Shown: positions 7,137 through 16,199, numbered from the stretch's first letter. The stretch is DNA of 64,000 bases from Francisella salimarina (GCF_007923265.1 NZ_VOJA01000005.1:1-64000), one strand, 5' to 3'. Notes: generated by a model not told the origin, from the letters alone. Numbers and translations are program-made.

Positions 7137-7878
7137 TTTATCTAATAATATACGTATAGTTTTAGTAGAGCCCTCTCATAGTGGTAATGTAGGTTCCACT
7201 GCTAGAGCAATGCTGAATATGGGATTAACAAATTTGTGGCTAGTCAATCCTAAAAAAGGCATAGATGACGAAGCCATAGCATTATCATGTCATGCTACAG
7301 AAGTTGTGAAAAGTGCTAGGATTGTATCTAATCTTCAAGAAGCACTTGACGGTATAGATTATGTAGTAGGGACTAGTGCAAGAGTGCGTAGAGTATCTCT
7401 GCCTATAGAGCCTATATATAAAGTTGCTACAAACATACTTAATAAAATCCAAAAATCTGATGAAAAAATAGCAATATTATTTGGCAGAGAAAGAACAGGA
7501 CTATTAAATGAAGAGCTTTTGATGAGTAATGTGCATGCGTATATTCCGTCAAATGAAGGATATACATCTCTTAATCTAGCCCAAGCTGTACAACTAGTAG
7601 CTTATGAGATTTATAAGCAAGCTGTAGAGATTAGTGACTTAAAAGAAGTTCCTGAATATACTCATTTGCATAAAAAAGCTTCTGTCAAAGAGCTACAAGG
7701 GTTATATCAACATTTTGAAGATAGTATGCTTCAATCTGGATTTTTGGATAAAGATAAACCTGGTCATGTAATGGATAAGGTGCGTAGACTTTTTCAAAGA
7801 TCTGAATTAGAGAGTCAAGAGGTTAATATCTTGAGAGGCTTTTTAACATCACTAGATAATTTGGATAAATTAAAATGA
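7129..7878 (+). CDS. trmJ: tRNA (cytidine/uridine-32-2'-O)-methyltransferase TrmJ
   Basis: A SPOUT-superfamily methyltransferase acting on position 32 of tRNA anticodon loops. The 249-residue protein has the three SPOUT motifs: PSHSGNVGSTARAMLNMGL near the N-terminus, FGRERTGLLNEEL in the middle and YTSLNLAQAVQL, which contributes to the knotted SAM site. The C-terminal extension is typical of TrmJ rather than TrmL. It overlaps ptsN at its start and rnhB by four bases (ATGA) at its end, a tightly coupled operon. Confidence 0.93.
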   Translation: MTNLSNNIRIVLVEPSHSGNVGSTARAMLNMGLTNLWLVNPKKGIDDEAIALSCHATEVVKSARIVSNLQEALDGIDYVVGTSARVRRVSLPIEPIYKVATNILNKIQKSDEKIAILFGRERTGLLNEELLMSNVHAYIPSNEGYTSLNLAQAVQLVAYEIYKQAVEISDLKEVPEYTHLHKKASVKELQGLYQHFEDSMLQSGFLDKDKPGHVMDKVRRLFQRSELESQEVNILRGFLTSLDNLDKLK

Positions 7879-8432
7879 TTATACTTGGTATAGATGAAGC
7901 AGGGCGTGGACCACTATCAGGACCTGTAGTTGCTGCTGGAGTAATACTAGATCCTGAAAAAACTATTGATGGTCTTGCAGACTCTAAAAAATTAACAGAA
8001 AAAAAACGTCAATCATCATATGAACAAATAATTTCTCATGCAAAAGCATATACAATAGTTGAAGTTTCACCTCAGCAAATTGATGAATTAAATATCCTTC
8101 AAGCAACGCTCAAAGCGATGAATCAAGTTGCAGATAATTTAAAAGGACAATTTGACAAAGTGCTGGTCGATGGTAATAAATTACCAAACTGGGATTATAA
8201 TTCAGAAGCTATTGTGAAAGGTGATTCAAAAGTTCAAGAAATATCTGCAGCTTCAATATTAGCAAAAGTACATAGAGATAATATTTGTCTTGAGCATGAT
8301 AGATTATTTCCACAATATGGTTTTGCCAAGCATAAAGGTTATCCAACAAAAGAGCATCTTGAAAATATAAGAAAATATGGTGTATTAAATATCCACAGAA
8401 AAAGCTATAAACCAATTCAACTATTGTTATAA
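7875..8432 (+). CDS. rnhB: Ribonuclease HII
   Basis: Removes RNA, including single ribonucleotides, from RNA/DNA hybrids. The 185-residue length fits RNase HII. The signature ILGIDEAGRGPLSGPVVAA carries the first two catalytic acids, DSKKL follows, and a further catalytic aspartate lies in KVLVDGN. The C-terminal HRKSYKP is family-typical. The start overlaps the trmJ stop (ATGA), and the following symporter begins directly after the stop codon. Confidence 0.96.
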   Translation: MIILGIDEAGRGPLSGPVVAAGVILDPEKTIDGLADSKKLTEKKRQSSYEQIISHAKAYTIVEVSPQQIDELNILQATLKAMNQVADNLKGQFDKVLVDGNKLPNWDYNSEAIVKGDSKVQEISAASILAKVHRDNICLEHDRLFPQYGFAKHKGYPTKEHLENIRKYGVLNIHRKSYKPIQLLL

Positions 8433-9692
8433 ATGAATAACTCTGAAAACTACTACACAGCAGGAAAGAGTTTAGGACTTTTTGCACTTATAGCTACTCT
8501 TGTAATGACAGAGCTAAATATATCAACTCTGATAGGTTTCTCGAGCTTGGGATATTTATATGGATTCTCAGCACTATCTCTAGGAATTGTGTTTTTAGCT
8601 GGATTATTATTTTATTCTTTTAGTGTCGCTAAAAAGTGGAAAAACTTTGATGCAATTAGTGTTTCTGAATTTTTTTCTCAACGTTATAATCCAGTATTTG
8701 GATTAGTAGTAGCATTATGTTTGTTAACTGCGATGGCAGGGTTTGGAGCTAACTTTATATACTCTACTACAATTTATCTACAACAGATTTTTCCTTCTTA
8801 TAATCATTGGTTAATAAGTGGGGTTGCTTGTAGTTTAATGTTGTTATTTACCATAAGAGATGGGCTACTAATGATAGTAAAAATAGATAAATTGAGCTTT
8901 TTATTATCTATAGTTCTATTTATATATTTAGGGTATTCAGCATATAATGCTGATGCTTCTGCACTTGGATATATTAATAATGCACAAATACCAACTTTAC
9001 CAGTTTCTTTTTCTATATCTTTAGCAATTCTTACAGCATTTACTTACATACTTTCACCATGGTATGGACAAAAAATATTTGCTGCAAAATCTAAGAAAGT
9101 AGCTTTTTATGCTGTCCTGATTACATCATTTATTGTGAGTTTGATTTATCTGATAGCTGTCTATACTACGGCTAAATATGCAGGTGTGATTAGCTCTACA
9201 AATCCTGATAAAGCTTTTGTGTATATTGTGCGAAATCTCTTCAGTAAACCTATGTTAGTTATATTTTATCTTATGATGTTTATGATAGCTTTGACAACTA
9301 TAGCAGCATTATGGAATACTATGGCATCAATGTGTTCTGTACATTTTCAAGATAATAAAAGCGAGCACAAAAATATCATTACAGTAATTATTATTGCAAT
9401 TTTTAGCTACATACTTGCTAATACTTTTATAGACCAAGTTCTTGATAAAATGTTACTTTTTAATATTCCTATAGCTGCCTTAGCATTTAGTTTGCTATAT
9501 GGGTTTTATGGTAGCAAGACTAATTTATTAGGAGCTATTCTAAGTACTGTAATAGGTGTGATAAGTGCTTTATGTTGCTATTTGATTTTTAATCAAGATG
9601 ATTTTGTTTTCTATTGGGCAAGTGTGTGTATACCTTTAAGTTTTATGATTGGGTATTTGCCTGTGGTATTAGGATATTTTAAAAAATTATAG
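8433..9692 (+). CDS. Sodium:solute symporter (SSS) family transporter
   Basis: A 419-residue polytopic membrane protein. Its N-terminus ENYYTAGKSLGLFALIATL corresponds to the family's conserved Y-F-L-A-G-R-S region, and NISTLIGFSSLGYLYG to the unwound first core helix. The usual leading membrane helix before this region is missing, so the protein begins directly at the LeuT-fold core. The ATG follows the rnhB stop immediately, and no upstream start in this frame could restore the missing helix. The substrate is unknown; SSS members carry sugars, amino acids or carboxylates with sodium. It converges with the FUSC gene and overlaps it by six bases. Confidence 0.8.
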   Translation: MNNSENYYTAGKSLGLFALIATLVMTELNISTLIGFSSLGYLYGFSALSLGIVFLAGLLFYSFSVAKKWKNFDAISVSEFFSQRYNPVFGLVVALCLLTAMAGFGANFIYSTTIYLQQIFPSYNHWLISGVACSLMLLFTIRDGLLMIVKIDKLSFLLSIVLFIYLGYSAYNADASALGYINNAQIPTLPVSFSISLAILTAFTYILSPWYGQKIFAAKSKKVAFYAVLITSFIVSLIYLIAVYTTAKYAGVISSTNPDKAFVYIVRNLFSKPMLVIFYLMMFMIALTTIAALWNTMASMCSVHFQDNKSEHKNIITVIIIAIFSYILANTFIDQVLDKMLLFNIPIAALAFSLLYGFYGSKTNLLGAILSTVIGVISALCCYLIFNQDDFVFYWASVCIPLSFMIGYLPVVLGYFKKL

Positions 9693-10688
9693 TCTATCTT
9701 TTCTAGGTTTCTTAAGTAATATGAATTCAGCAAATATTCCAAGACCTATGCCAATTAGCGTGTCGAAAATTCGTGCTATAGTAAACCTGATTACCGTCAT
9801 ATCTGATTTGAGAAAATAAAATACTGCAATTAACCAAATCGTTGCAAAAACAATACCAAGTCCATAATTATGATTAATCATAAAATATGTAAGAAAAATG
9901 AAGATAAAACAGGAGTATATTGCTAATGGATATTTATCAAAAATAAAGTGTGATAATACAATACCTATAACGGCACCAATAAGAGTGCCAATTAATCGAT
10001 GCAGAGATGTTTTTATCGATATTATATAGTTTCCTGTAGATACTATAACTATAGAATAGCAAATCCAAGCTGGATTAGTTATATGTATAAATCTAGCAGT
10101 TATATAAACAGAGACTATAAGGATGGTAATGATAATAGCTTGTTTAAAAACAAATGAGTCATTATTAATAGTCGGAGTTTTGATATCAACACTTGGCATA
10201 ATTATTGTAAATAATGAAGTTGATATGTAGCCCATTAATAATCCAGTTAGACAGTAATTAAGAGAAGGTAATAGAGTATTCTCAGATAGAATTGGATCAA
10301 GATAGAAAAAAAGTAGTACATATACTATCAAGAATATAATTAAAATACGCCCACCATTGAAATATCGTTGTGAACATAGACAATAAAAAACTAAAATTCC
10401 ACGAGCTAGTTCTTGCAATATTGGCGAACTTATCAAACTGACAAAAGATGCTAGAAGCATCATTATTAGAACTAGAATTGTATTTGTGGTTAGGCTTTTG
10501 ATTTGTTCAAGCTTAGTATTTCCAAAGCGATAAAAAGGTAGAAATATCCCAAAAACAAAAGCCCAAATCATAGGTAGCATTTGATGATTGTAAAGGTAGG
10601 ATGAGCTTAAGCTAGAAAAAAATACAGAAGCTGTAATCGTCGAAGCAAAAATATAATTATTTTTATCTGTAAAAATATTTTTTGTCAT
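9687..10688 (-). CDS. FUSC-family inner membrane protein
   Basis: A 333-residue membrane protein with two blocks of about five membrane segments each, linked around residues 165-180. The second block contains HRLIGTLIGAVIGIVLSHF, the typical FUSC (fusaric acid resistance/aromatic acid exporter) repeat motif, and ends in a short basic tail. Members are thought to export small aromatic acids, but the substrate here is unknown. It lacks the large cytoplasmic domain of E. coli YccS/AaeB. It lies five bases downstream of a PAS-domain gene on the same strand, probably one transcript. Confidence 0.75.
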   Translation of the reverse strand: MTKNIFTDKNNYIFASTITASVFFSSLSSSYLYNHQMLPMIWAFVFGIFLPFYRFGNTKLEQIKSLTTNTILVLIMMLLASFVSLISSPILQELARGILVFYCLCSQRYFNGGRILIIFLIVYVLLFFYLDPILSENTLLPSLNYCLTGLLMGYISTSLFTIIMPSVDIKTPTINNDSFVFKQAIIITILIVSVYITARFIHITNPAWICYSIVIVSTGNYIISIKTSLHRLIGTLIGAVIGIVLSHFIFDKYPLAIYSCFIFIFLTYFMINHNYGLGIVFATIWLIAVFYFLKSDMTVIRFTIARIFDTLIGIGLGIFAEFILLKKPRKDRL

Positions 10689-10693
10689 ATAAA

Positions 10694-11086
10694 TTAAATT
10701 TTGATGGCTGCAATTTTTTCTATGAAGTTAGTTATATCAGCTCTAATTCCAGATACTCCGATAATTTTATCCTTATCATAGATAGGTTGTCTTAATATAA
10801 AATATGCTCTTGTAACGCCTTTTTTATCAGTGAAAATATCAATAGGGTTAATGTCTTTACCAGCAATTATATCTTGATCTTTTTTTCGATATATAGCCCC
10901 AATTTTAGCCCCAAAAATTTCTGAGTCATCGAATCCTATAAAATCTTCTGGAGTTAAATCTGCTAGTGCGGCTGCTTGATGATTGATATATATATATTTG
11001 CTATCAATATCTTTTATAAAAAAAGGTGATTTTTGTTGCATGATAGCTTTGTCAAGTAAGATTTGTTTTTGATTTAATGTGATCAT
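10694..11086 (-). CDS. Stand-alone PAS-domain protein
   Basis: A 130-residue soluble protein that is essentially one PAS fold. SPFFIKDIDSKYIYINHQAA is the first strands and helix, FIGFDDSEIFG the central helix, and YFILRQPIYDKDKIIGVSG the last strands. There is no kinase, cyclase or helix-turn-helix partner domain, so it would sense a ligand or redox state and act through another protein. It precedes the FUSC membrane protein by five bases and is divergent from a MarR gene. The signal and partner are unknown. Confidence 0.8.
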   Translation of the reverse strand: MITLNQKQILLDKAIMQQKSPFFIKDIDSKYIYINHQAAALADLTPEDFIGFDDSEIFGAKIGAIYRKKDQDIIAGKDINPIDIFTDKKGVTRAYFILRQPIYDKDKIIGVSGIRADITNFIEKIAAIKI

Positions 11087-11185
11087 GTTTCAAGACTAGT
11101 TAGATAATTACGGATGAGATATTATCATTAGTTGAAATATAACGCAATGCTTCATATAATTGTAAGTAAAAAATATATAGCTTTT

Positions 11186-11650
11186 ATGTTACTAGATAAA
11201 TTTACAAATTTAAGTCAACAATGGAGAAGAATTAATGCCTTATGGTATAAAATATTCATGAACTATTTGGAGCAAAGAAATTTTACCTACACAGAGTCTA
11301 TTGTTTTACTAGCTACTTTATCACTTAATAAACCTTCAAAGTCGGATATTTCTAACTATATGAGATGTGAGCCTCAGAGTATTACTAGAGCGATTAACAG
11401 CCTGCTATCTAAAAAGTTATTGAAGCGATATGTTGATACAAAAGATAAAAGAGTTGTGCGTTTTGAATTAACAGAACTAGGAAAAGAGTTTTCAGTTAAG
11501 ACTCAAGATTTTATAAACATAAATTGGCAAAAGTCTTTGGGACATCTCGATAATAAAGATTTAAATGTCTTTACTAAGCAACTAGATGAGATGATTATTA
11601 ATCTAGAAAGTTTAACAAATGTTGATAAAACCGAAAAAGAATCTAATTAA
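11186..11650 (+). CDS. MarR-family transcriptional regulator
   Basis: A winged-helix regulator of about 154 residues. The DNA-binding region is visible as KPSKSDISNYMRCEPQSITR, followed by a recognition wing with KDKRVVRFELTELG. Helices at both ends would form the dimer interface. The frame is open upstream to 11132, but the ATG at 11186 (MLLDKFTNLSQQWRR) gives a typical MarR N-terminus. Neither start has a good ribosome binding site. It lies 19 bases before an amidohydrolase gene, and its ligand may be that enzyme's substrate. Confidence 0.82.
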   Translation: MLLDKFTNLSQQWRRINALWYKIFMNYLEQRNFTYTESIVLLATLSLNKPSKSDISNYMRCEPQSITRAINSLLSKKLLKRYVDTKDKRVVRFELTELGKEFSVKTQDFININWQKSLGHLDNKDLNVFTKQLDEMIINLESLTNVDKTEKESN

Positions 11651-11669
11651 TCAAAAAAGGTAATATAAA

Positions 11670-12908
11670 ATGGCTAAGATTGTATTAAAAAATGCAAATG
11701 TTTTTAATGGTAAAGACAATCAAATTAATCACTATAATTATGTTTATGTGGAAGATGATAAGATTTTATCATTGACTAATAATGAAATTTCTAATTTTAG
11801 TGCTGAGGTAATTATAGATTTAAAAGATAGGTTTTTGATGCCTGGGCTTATAGATGCTCATGTGCATTTATCTTCAGCAGCATCAGTCAATCTAGCAAAT
11901 GATAATATATCAAGTGATTACATGGCTATAGAGTCACTTCAAGCAGCAGAAGAGTCATTGCTGAGAGGATTTACGACATTACGAGATGCTGGTGGAGTTG
12001 GTTATGGAATAGCTCAGGCTTTTGAGAAAAGAAAAGCAACAATACCAAGATTGTTTTATAGTGGTAAGGCTCTCAGTGCTACTGGAGGTCATGGAGATTT
12101 TAGAGGAACTACTGAGTCGAAAATTTGTTCTTGTCAAGTTAGTGGTTCAAATATTTCTACAATATGTGATGGTGTGCCAGAGGTACTAAAAGCTACAAGA
12201 GAGCAGCTAAGAGAAGGTGCTACTCAGATTAAAATTATGGCAGCTGGAGGTATTGCATCACCAGCAGATAAAATTACTAACTTACAATTCTCTGATGATG
12301 AAATACTAGCAATTGTTGATGAAGCTAAACGTAATGGAACTTATGTCATGGCACATGCTTATACTCCAGAAGCTTTAATACGCTGCGTTAAATTAGGTGT
12401 AAGATCTTTAGAGCATGCGAATCTCCTTGATGAAAAGGCAGCAAAAATAATTGCTGCAAATAATGCTTTCATTGTACCTACGTTAGCAATTTATGAAGCA
12501 TTTTATCTTCATGGTAAAGAGTTTAATACCCCAGATCATGTCTTAGAGAAGTTAGGTGGAGTTCGATCAAATAGTCTTGAGGCTATTAAAATTGCGCATG
12601 ATTATAGTATTAATGTTGGTTTTGGTACAGATCTACTAGGTGGATTGATGAAGTATCAAAATACTGAGTTTAAGATTAGATCTCAAGTTGAAACACCATT
12701 CCAAACTCTATACTCAGCTACCTATAAAAATGCAGAGCTATTAAATATGGTAGATAAACTAGGCATTATAAAATCAGGTGCCTTTGCTGACATCATTGTA
12801 TTTGAAGGAAACCCTTTAGAGGATATAGACTTATTGGTAAATCCTAATGAAAGCATAAAATTAATAATTAAAGATGGCTATATTGTTTCAGATAAATTGA
12901 CTACATGA
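11670..12908 (+). CDS. Amidohydrolase-family metal-dependent hydrolase
   Basis: A 412-residue enzyme of the imidazolonepropionase/prolidase-like subgroup of amidohydrolases. A composite beta domain frames a TIM barrel with the metal-site residues in order: GLIDAHVHLS (HxH), a lysine in TQIKIMAAGG, a histidine in VMAHAYTPE, a histidine in SLEHANLL and the final aspartate in GFGTDLLG. The C-terminal GAFADIIVFEGNPLEDI is family-typical. Related enzymes cleave dipeptides or cyclic amides; the substrate here is not predictable. AAGG precedes the start, and it is probably co-transcribed with the MarR gene. It converges with mglB. Confidence 0.88.
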   Translation: MAKIVLKNANVFNGKDNQINHYNYVYVEDDKILSLTNNEISNFSAEVIIDLKDRFLMPGLIDAHVHLSSAASVNLANDNISSDYMAIESLQAAEESLLRGFTTLRDAGGVGYGIAQAFEKRKATIPRLFYSGKALSATGGHGDFRGTTESKICSCQVSGSNISTICDGVPEVLKATREQLREGATQIKIMAAGGIASPADKITNLQFSDDEILAIVDEAKRNGTYVMAHAYTPEALIRCVKLGVRSLEHANLLDEKAAKIIAANNAFIVPTLAIYEAFYLHGKEFNTPDHVLEKLGGVRSNSLEAIKIAHDYSINVGFGTDLLGGLMKYQNTEFKIRSQVETPFQTLYSATYKNAELLNMVDKLGIIKSGAFADIIVFEGNPLEDIDLLVNPNESIKLIIKDGYIVSDKLTT

Positions 12909-12942
12909 AATTTCTGATAAGATAGGAAAAATTCCTAGAGAA

Positions 12943-13350
12943 TTAATCTAGTGAAAGAACATTATCTGAGTTTGTTTCTCCTAATTTTTTAGGATTAACT
13001 GTTTCATCATCTTCACCTTCATTAATATTGATTCCATAACCAAATTCTCGAGCATACATCCCTTGTTCTGTTTCTTTAGAAAAAACTTCTAAAACAGCTT
13101 CTATAGGAATATTTATCGAAATTGGTTCACCATCAAAAGTAGCATCAAAGCTAATATGATTATCGTCAATTTCTAAGCCTTGTATTGCTTGAGGAGATAG
13201 GTCTAGTAAGATCTTATTATCTTCATCAATATAGTTGTTAGGTACGATTACACCTTCATATTCAGTATCAACTAAGACATATGGTGTAAATCCGTGATCA
13301 ACTAGCCAGTTGTATGTAGCTTTAGCCACATAAGCTCTAAGCATAGCCAT
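12943..13350 (-). CDS. mglB: MglB, ClpXP protease specificity-enhancing factor (SspB family)
   Basis: A 135-residue SspB-family adaptor that in E. coli delivers ssrA-tagged peptides to ClpXP. An N-terminal substrate-binding domain (MAMLRAYVAKATYNWLVDHG to about residue 105) is followed by an acidic linker and the short tail NVLSLD, the place where SspB carries its ClpX-docking peptide. The frame is open much further upstream inside mglA, but AAGGAG stands eight bases before the ATG at 13350. In Francisella the gene pair is called mglAB. It is separated from mglA by one base. Confidence 0.93.
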   Translation of the reverse strand: MAMLRAYVAKATYNWLVDHGFTPYVLVDTEYEGVIVPNNYIDEDNKILLDLSPQAIQGLEIDDNHISFDATFDGEPISINIPIEAVLEVFSKETEQGMYAREFGYGININEGEDDETVNPKKLGETNSDNVLSLD

Positions 13351-13351
13351 A

Positions 13352-13969
13352 TCAAGCTCCTTGTGCTTTAATTGTTTTAATGAAATTAGGCTCACTAAGT
13401 AGCTCTTTGATTTCTTTAATAATATTTTTATCTTTTGTAGGTATAGAAATCTTAAGCTTAATAAAGTAATAAAAAACAAAGGTTATGATAAGAGTCAAAA
13501 CGTTAATGTTTTGCGCATCAGGATTACTTTCTGCATTTGTCTCTCTTTCGCTAACAACTGTCTTATAAGTACTAATAATATCTTTTTGCATTTTTACTTT
13601 TATCTCAGATGCCTCTTCGTCTGTCAAATCTGAGCTCTGTAATTTAATAATATTTTGTAGAAATGTTTTATTAACATATTCTAATAATATTCTTGCATTA
13701 GCTCTTTGCTTTGGAAAAACTGGAAACATCGGAGGAAAAGGGTACAAATCTTCTATAGCCTCTATAATAACACTAAGCCTATATACAGCAAATTCATCTG
13801 TACTAAGAGTAGGGATGTTACCATTAGGCGTTATGATATTTAATTCTTCTAAGTGTTTGGAGTTTTCTTCTTCAGAAACATCTATAATCTTTGCATTAGC
13901 TCCTTTGATAAGAAGAATCATACGAACTATGTCGCTATAGATATCATCCTTTTTTGTATATAATAACAA
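13352..13969 (-). CDS. mglA: MglA, SspA-family RNA polymerase-associated virulence regulator
   Basis: A 205-residue protein with a glutathione-S-transferase-like fold: a thioredoxin-like half beginning MLLYTKKDDIYSDIVRMILL and a helical half containing NINVLTLIITFVFYYF. I recognise it as Francisella MglA. MglA pairs with SspA on RNA polymerase and, with ppGpp and PigR, activates the Francisella pathogenicity island. The start is TTG with a strong AGGAGG eight bases upstream. The gene lies 60 bases downstream of rpsI, so ribosomal-operon read-through may contribute to expression. The sspA partner is not in this window. Confidence 0.95.
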   Translation of the reverse strand: MLLYTKKDDIYSDIVRMILLIKGANAKIIDVSEEENSKHLEELNIITPNGNIPTLSTDEFAVYRLSVIIEAIEDLYPFPPMFPVFPKQRANARILLEYVNKTFLQNIIKLQSSDLTDEEASEIKVKMQKDIISTYKTVVSERETNAESNPDAQNINVLTLIITFVFYYFIKLKISIPTKDKNIIKEIKELLSEPNFIKTIKAQGA

Positions 13970-14029
13970 GATTTTATCCTCCTAGTGATAAAAAATAAAA
14001 AGAATAATAGAAAGGTGGTATGACGTATA

Positions 14030-14419
14030 TTAACGCTTAGAGAACTGTCTTCTTCTACGAGCTTTTCTAAGACCAAATTTCTTACGCTCAACTTTACGTG
14101 GATCACGAGTCACAAAGCCTGCTTCACGAAGAGCTGGTTTTAAATCTTCATCAAATTCGATAAGAGCTCTAGTAACACCTAAGCGAATAGCACCAGCTTG
14201 ACCTGTAGTCCCACCACCTTTTACAGTTACTTTAAAATCAAAGCTATCAGTGTTGTTAGTTAACTCTAAAGGTTGTTTTACAACCATGCAATCTGTTTCA
14301 CGACATAAGTACTGTTCTAATGGAAGTCCGTTTACGATGAATTGACCAGTACCTTTTTTCATAAATACACGAGCTACAGAGCTTTTGCGACGACCTGTAC
14401 CATAATTATATTCTGACAT
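14030..14419 (-). CDS. rpsI: 30S ribosomal protein S9
   Basis: A 129-residue uS9. It starts [19 protein letters not shown] and ends in the basic tail [14 protein letters not shown] that reaches the P-site tRNA. A frame start nine bases upstream would put the ribosome binding site inside the gene; AAGGATGG precedes the ATG at 14419, so I choose that one. It follows rplM after 15 bases, the standard L13-S9 operon, and leads into mglAB. Confidence 0.98.
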   Translation of the reverse strand: MSEYNYGTGRRKSSVARVFMKKGTGQFIVNGLPLEQYLCRETDCMVVKQPLELTNNTDSFDFKVTVKGGGTTGQAGAIRLGVTRALIEFDEDLKPALREAGFVTRDPRKVERKKFGLRKARRRRQFSKR

Positions 14420-14434
14420 TTTTACCATCCTTTA

Positions 14435-14863
14435 TTAAATATTGTGAGCTTGAGGTTGTTGAGCTGTATGTGGGTGATTTTCACCAGCATAAACTTTTAA
14501 CTTTTTGTACATAGCACGTCCAAGAGGAGTTCTAGGAAGCATGCCTTTAACAGCTTTTTCAATAGCTCTTTCTGGATGAGTTGCAATTAGCTTCTCAAAA
14601 GAGATTGATTTGATACCGCCAATATATCCAGTATGGTGGTGGTAAATTTTGCCTTTTCTTTTGTTACCAGTTACAGCTACTTTTTCAGCATTGATGATAA
14701 TAACATAATCACCAGTGTCCATGTGAGGAGTATATTCTGGTTTATTTTTACCTCTTAGGATCATTGCTACTTCTGTAGCTAGACGACCTAAAGTTTTATC
14801 TGTAGCATCAATCAAAAGCCACTGTCTTTTGATGTCTGATGGTTTTGCAGTAAACGTTTTCAT
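14435..14863 (-). CDS. rplM: 50S ribosomal protein L13
   Basis: A 142-residue uL13 starting [20 protein letters not shown] with the typical [20 protein letters not shown] and [20 protein letters not shown]. The length equals E. coli L13. It is the first gene of the rplM-rpsI(-mglAB) unit. The upstream 166 bases hold the promoter and a small hairpin that may belong to the leader. AAAGGAAAAAAG precedes the start. Confidence 0.98.
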   Translation of the reverse strand: MKTFTAKPSDIKRQWLLIDATDKTLGRLATEVAMILRGKNKPEYTPHMDTGDYVIIINAEKVAVTGNKRKGKIYHHHTGYIGGIKSISFEKLIATHPERAIEKAVKGMLPRTPLGRAMYKKLKVYAGENHPHTAQQPQAHNI

Positions 14864-14923
14864 CTTTTTTCCTTTATTTTATTGTTGTCAATTACTCAGT
14901 TTTTGCAAAAAATTCTTAATTTT

Positions 14924-14942
14924 GTGAACAGATACAGTTCAC
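14924..14942 (-). promoter_or_regulatory. Hairpin in the rplM leader
   Basis: GTGAAC and GTTCAC form a perfect 6-base stem with a 7-base loop, 61 bases before the rplM start codon. E. coli rplM-rpsI is autoregulated by L13 through its leader mRNA, so this hairpin is a candidate for the equivalent site. The sequence alone does not prove it. Confidence 0.35.
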
Positions 14943-15029
14943 CACACTTTAAAAATTTAAGCAGTCTATATGGTACACTGTCTATGTGAGATAAGCAAAT
15001 AAAATTGATACAGAAAAATTATATATAGC

Positions 15030-16199
15030 TTATTTTATATCTGGCCACCTCCAATTTGGAGTATTTAGAAGATTTTGTCCAATAATTTTAGTTTGTCCAA
15101 GTTCTTTCTCTATTTCAATTAGGCTATGGGTTGGTAGTTGTCTTAGATATTTTATGAGTTCTTTAGAGTGTGAGATTACCCAAATTTGAGTTTTAGTAGA
15201 TGCTTTTGCAATTAGTCTTGCAAGAGGAGGTATCAAGTCAGAATGTAAGCTCGTCTCAGGTTCATTTAGAACCATAAGTTCAGGAGGTCTTGGGGTGAAT
15301 AGCGCAGCTGTTAATAATAAGTATCGTAGTGTTCCGTCAGAGAGTTCACGAGCGGATAGAGGGCGAAGTAGACCGTGTTGACTTAGCTCTGTAATGAATT
15401 GCCCATCAGCATGTTTTCTAATATTTAGATTACTACCTGGGAAAGCATCTTCGATAGCTTCATTTAGAGATTGTTGGTCTCCAATGTCAATAATAGTCTG
15501 CAGTGCTGAGGCAAGATCGTGGCCATCATGACTTAGCACTGTTGTAAGAGTGCCTAATTGAGGAGTCCGTACTGGAGCATCAATATCTGTGCGAAAGTGA
15601 TCGTAAAAACGCCATTGTTTGATTTTCTCTCGTAGGGTTATAATTTCAGGTGTTTTATCAATATACGAAGCTTGAGTAAATATACTTTCATATTTAGGAC
15701 AGTGTTGCTCGATGACTTGCCATTGTCTTTGTTCTCGGATCTTTATGATATGACTATCTCTATCGACCAGGGTGCTTGGATGCTTATAATTTTCACCAAC
15801 CCAAATTGTTTCACGTTTGATTTCGGCATCTAGAGAAAAAGAAGTTGCAGTTAGTGGGCCTGGGTAGCCGAGAGAAATAGCATAGCCAAATGTTTCATCA
15901 CTAAACCCTAAGCGTAGACGAGGTTCTTTTTGTTTGGGTCCTCCTTGTATTGGAATTTTACCTTCAAGCATTTCTTTGGAAATTTTTTCAGGACCTGCCC
16001 AAAATGTTGTAGGTAGACCACCTTCCTTAGCAAGTGAGTTTACTACACCCCCTTGAGCTGTTTCTGCTAGTAGTCTCAAAGCTTTGTATAGATTTGACTT
16101 ACCGCTTGCATTAGCGCCAGTTATAATATTTAGTTGTGATAATGGTATTACTAGGTTTAATAATGAACGATAATTGTTGACAGCAAGGGTTTTTATCAT
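15030..16199 (-). CDS. AAA-family ATPase, RecF/SMC-like, probably acquired
   Basis: A 389-residue ATPase of the ABC/RecF type. Walker A is GANASGKSN at residues 28-36. The signature-like region is LSARELSDGTLRYLLL, Walker B is LMVLNEPETSLH, where asparagine replaces the usual aspartate, and a switch histidine lies in WVISHSKEL. It resembles the predicted-ATPase group COG4637. There is no nuclease or TOPRIM domain and no neighbouring effector gene. Base composition stands out: five 60-base lines of the gene I counted are 43-47 percent GC, against 18 percent for a line in the next gene. AGGAG precedes the start. A role in DNA repair or phage defence is possible but unproven. Confidence 0.8.
   Translation of the reverse strand: MIKTLAVNNYRSLLNLVIPLSQLNIITGANASGKSNLYKALRLLAETAQGGVVNSLAKEGGLPTTFWAGPEKISKEMLEGKIPIQGGPKQKEPRLRLGFSDETFGYAISLGYPGPLTATSFSLDAEIKRETIWVGENYKHPSTLVDRDSHIIKIREQRQWQVIEQHCPKYESIFTQASYIDKTPEIITLREKIKQWRFYDHFRTDIDAPVRTPQLGTLTTVLSHDGHDLASALQTIIDIGDQQSLNEAIEDAFPGSNLNIRKHADGQFITELSQHGLLRPLSARELSDGTLRYLLLTAALFTPRPPELMVLNEPETSLHSDLIPPLARLIAKASTKTQIWVISHSKELIKYLRQLPTHSLIEIEKELGQTKIIGQNLLNTPNWRWPDIK

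Noticed and set aside
12928-12944. TAGGAAAAATTCCTA as a bidirectional terminator between the amidohydrolase gene and mglB
   Set aside because: The stem is six bases with a three-base loop and has no T tract on either side.
13351-13479. 43-residue N-terminal extension of MglB/SspB
   Set aside because: It lies inside mglA in another frame, and a strong AAGGAG precedes the internal ATG at 13350.
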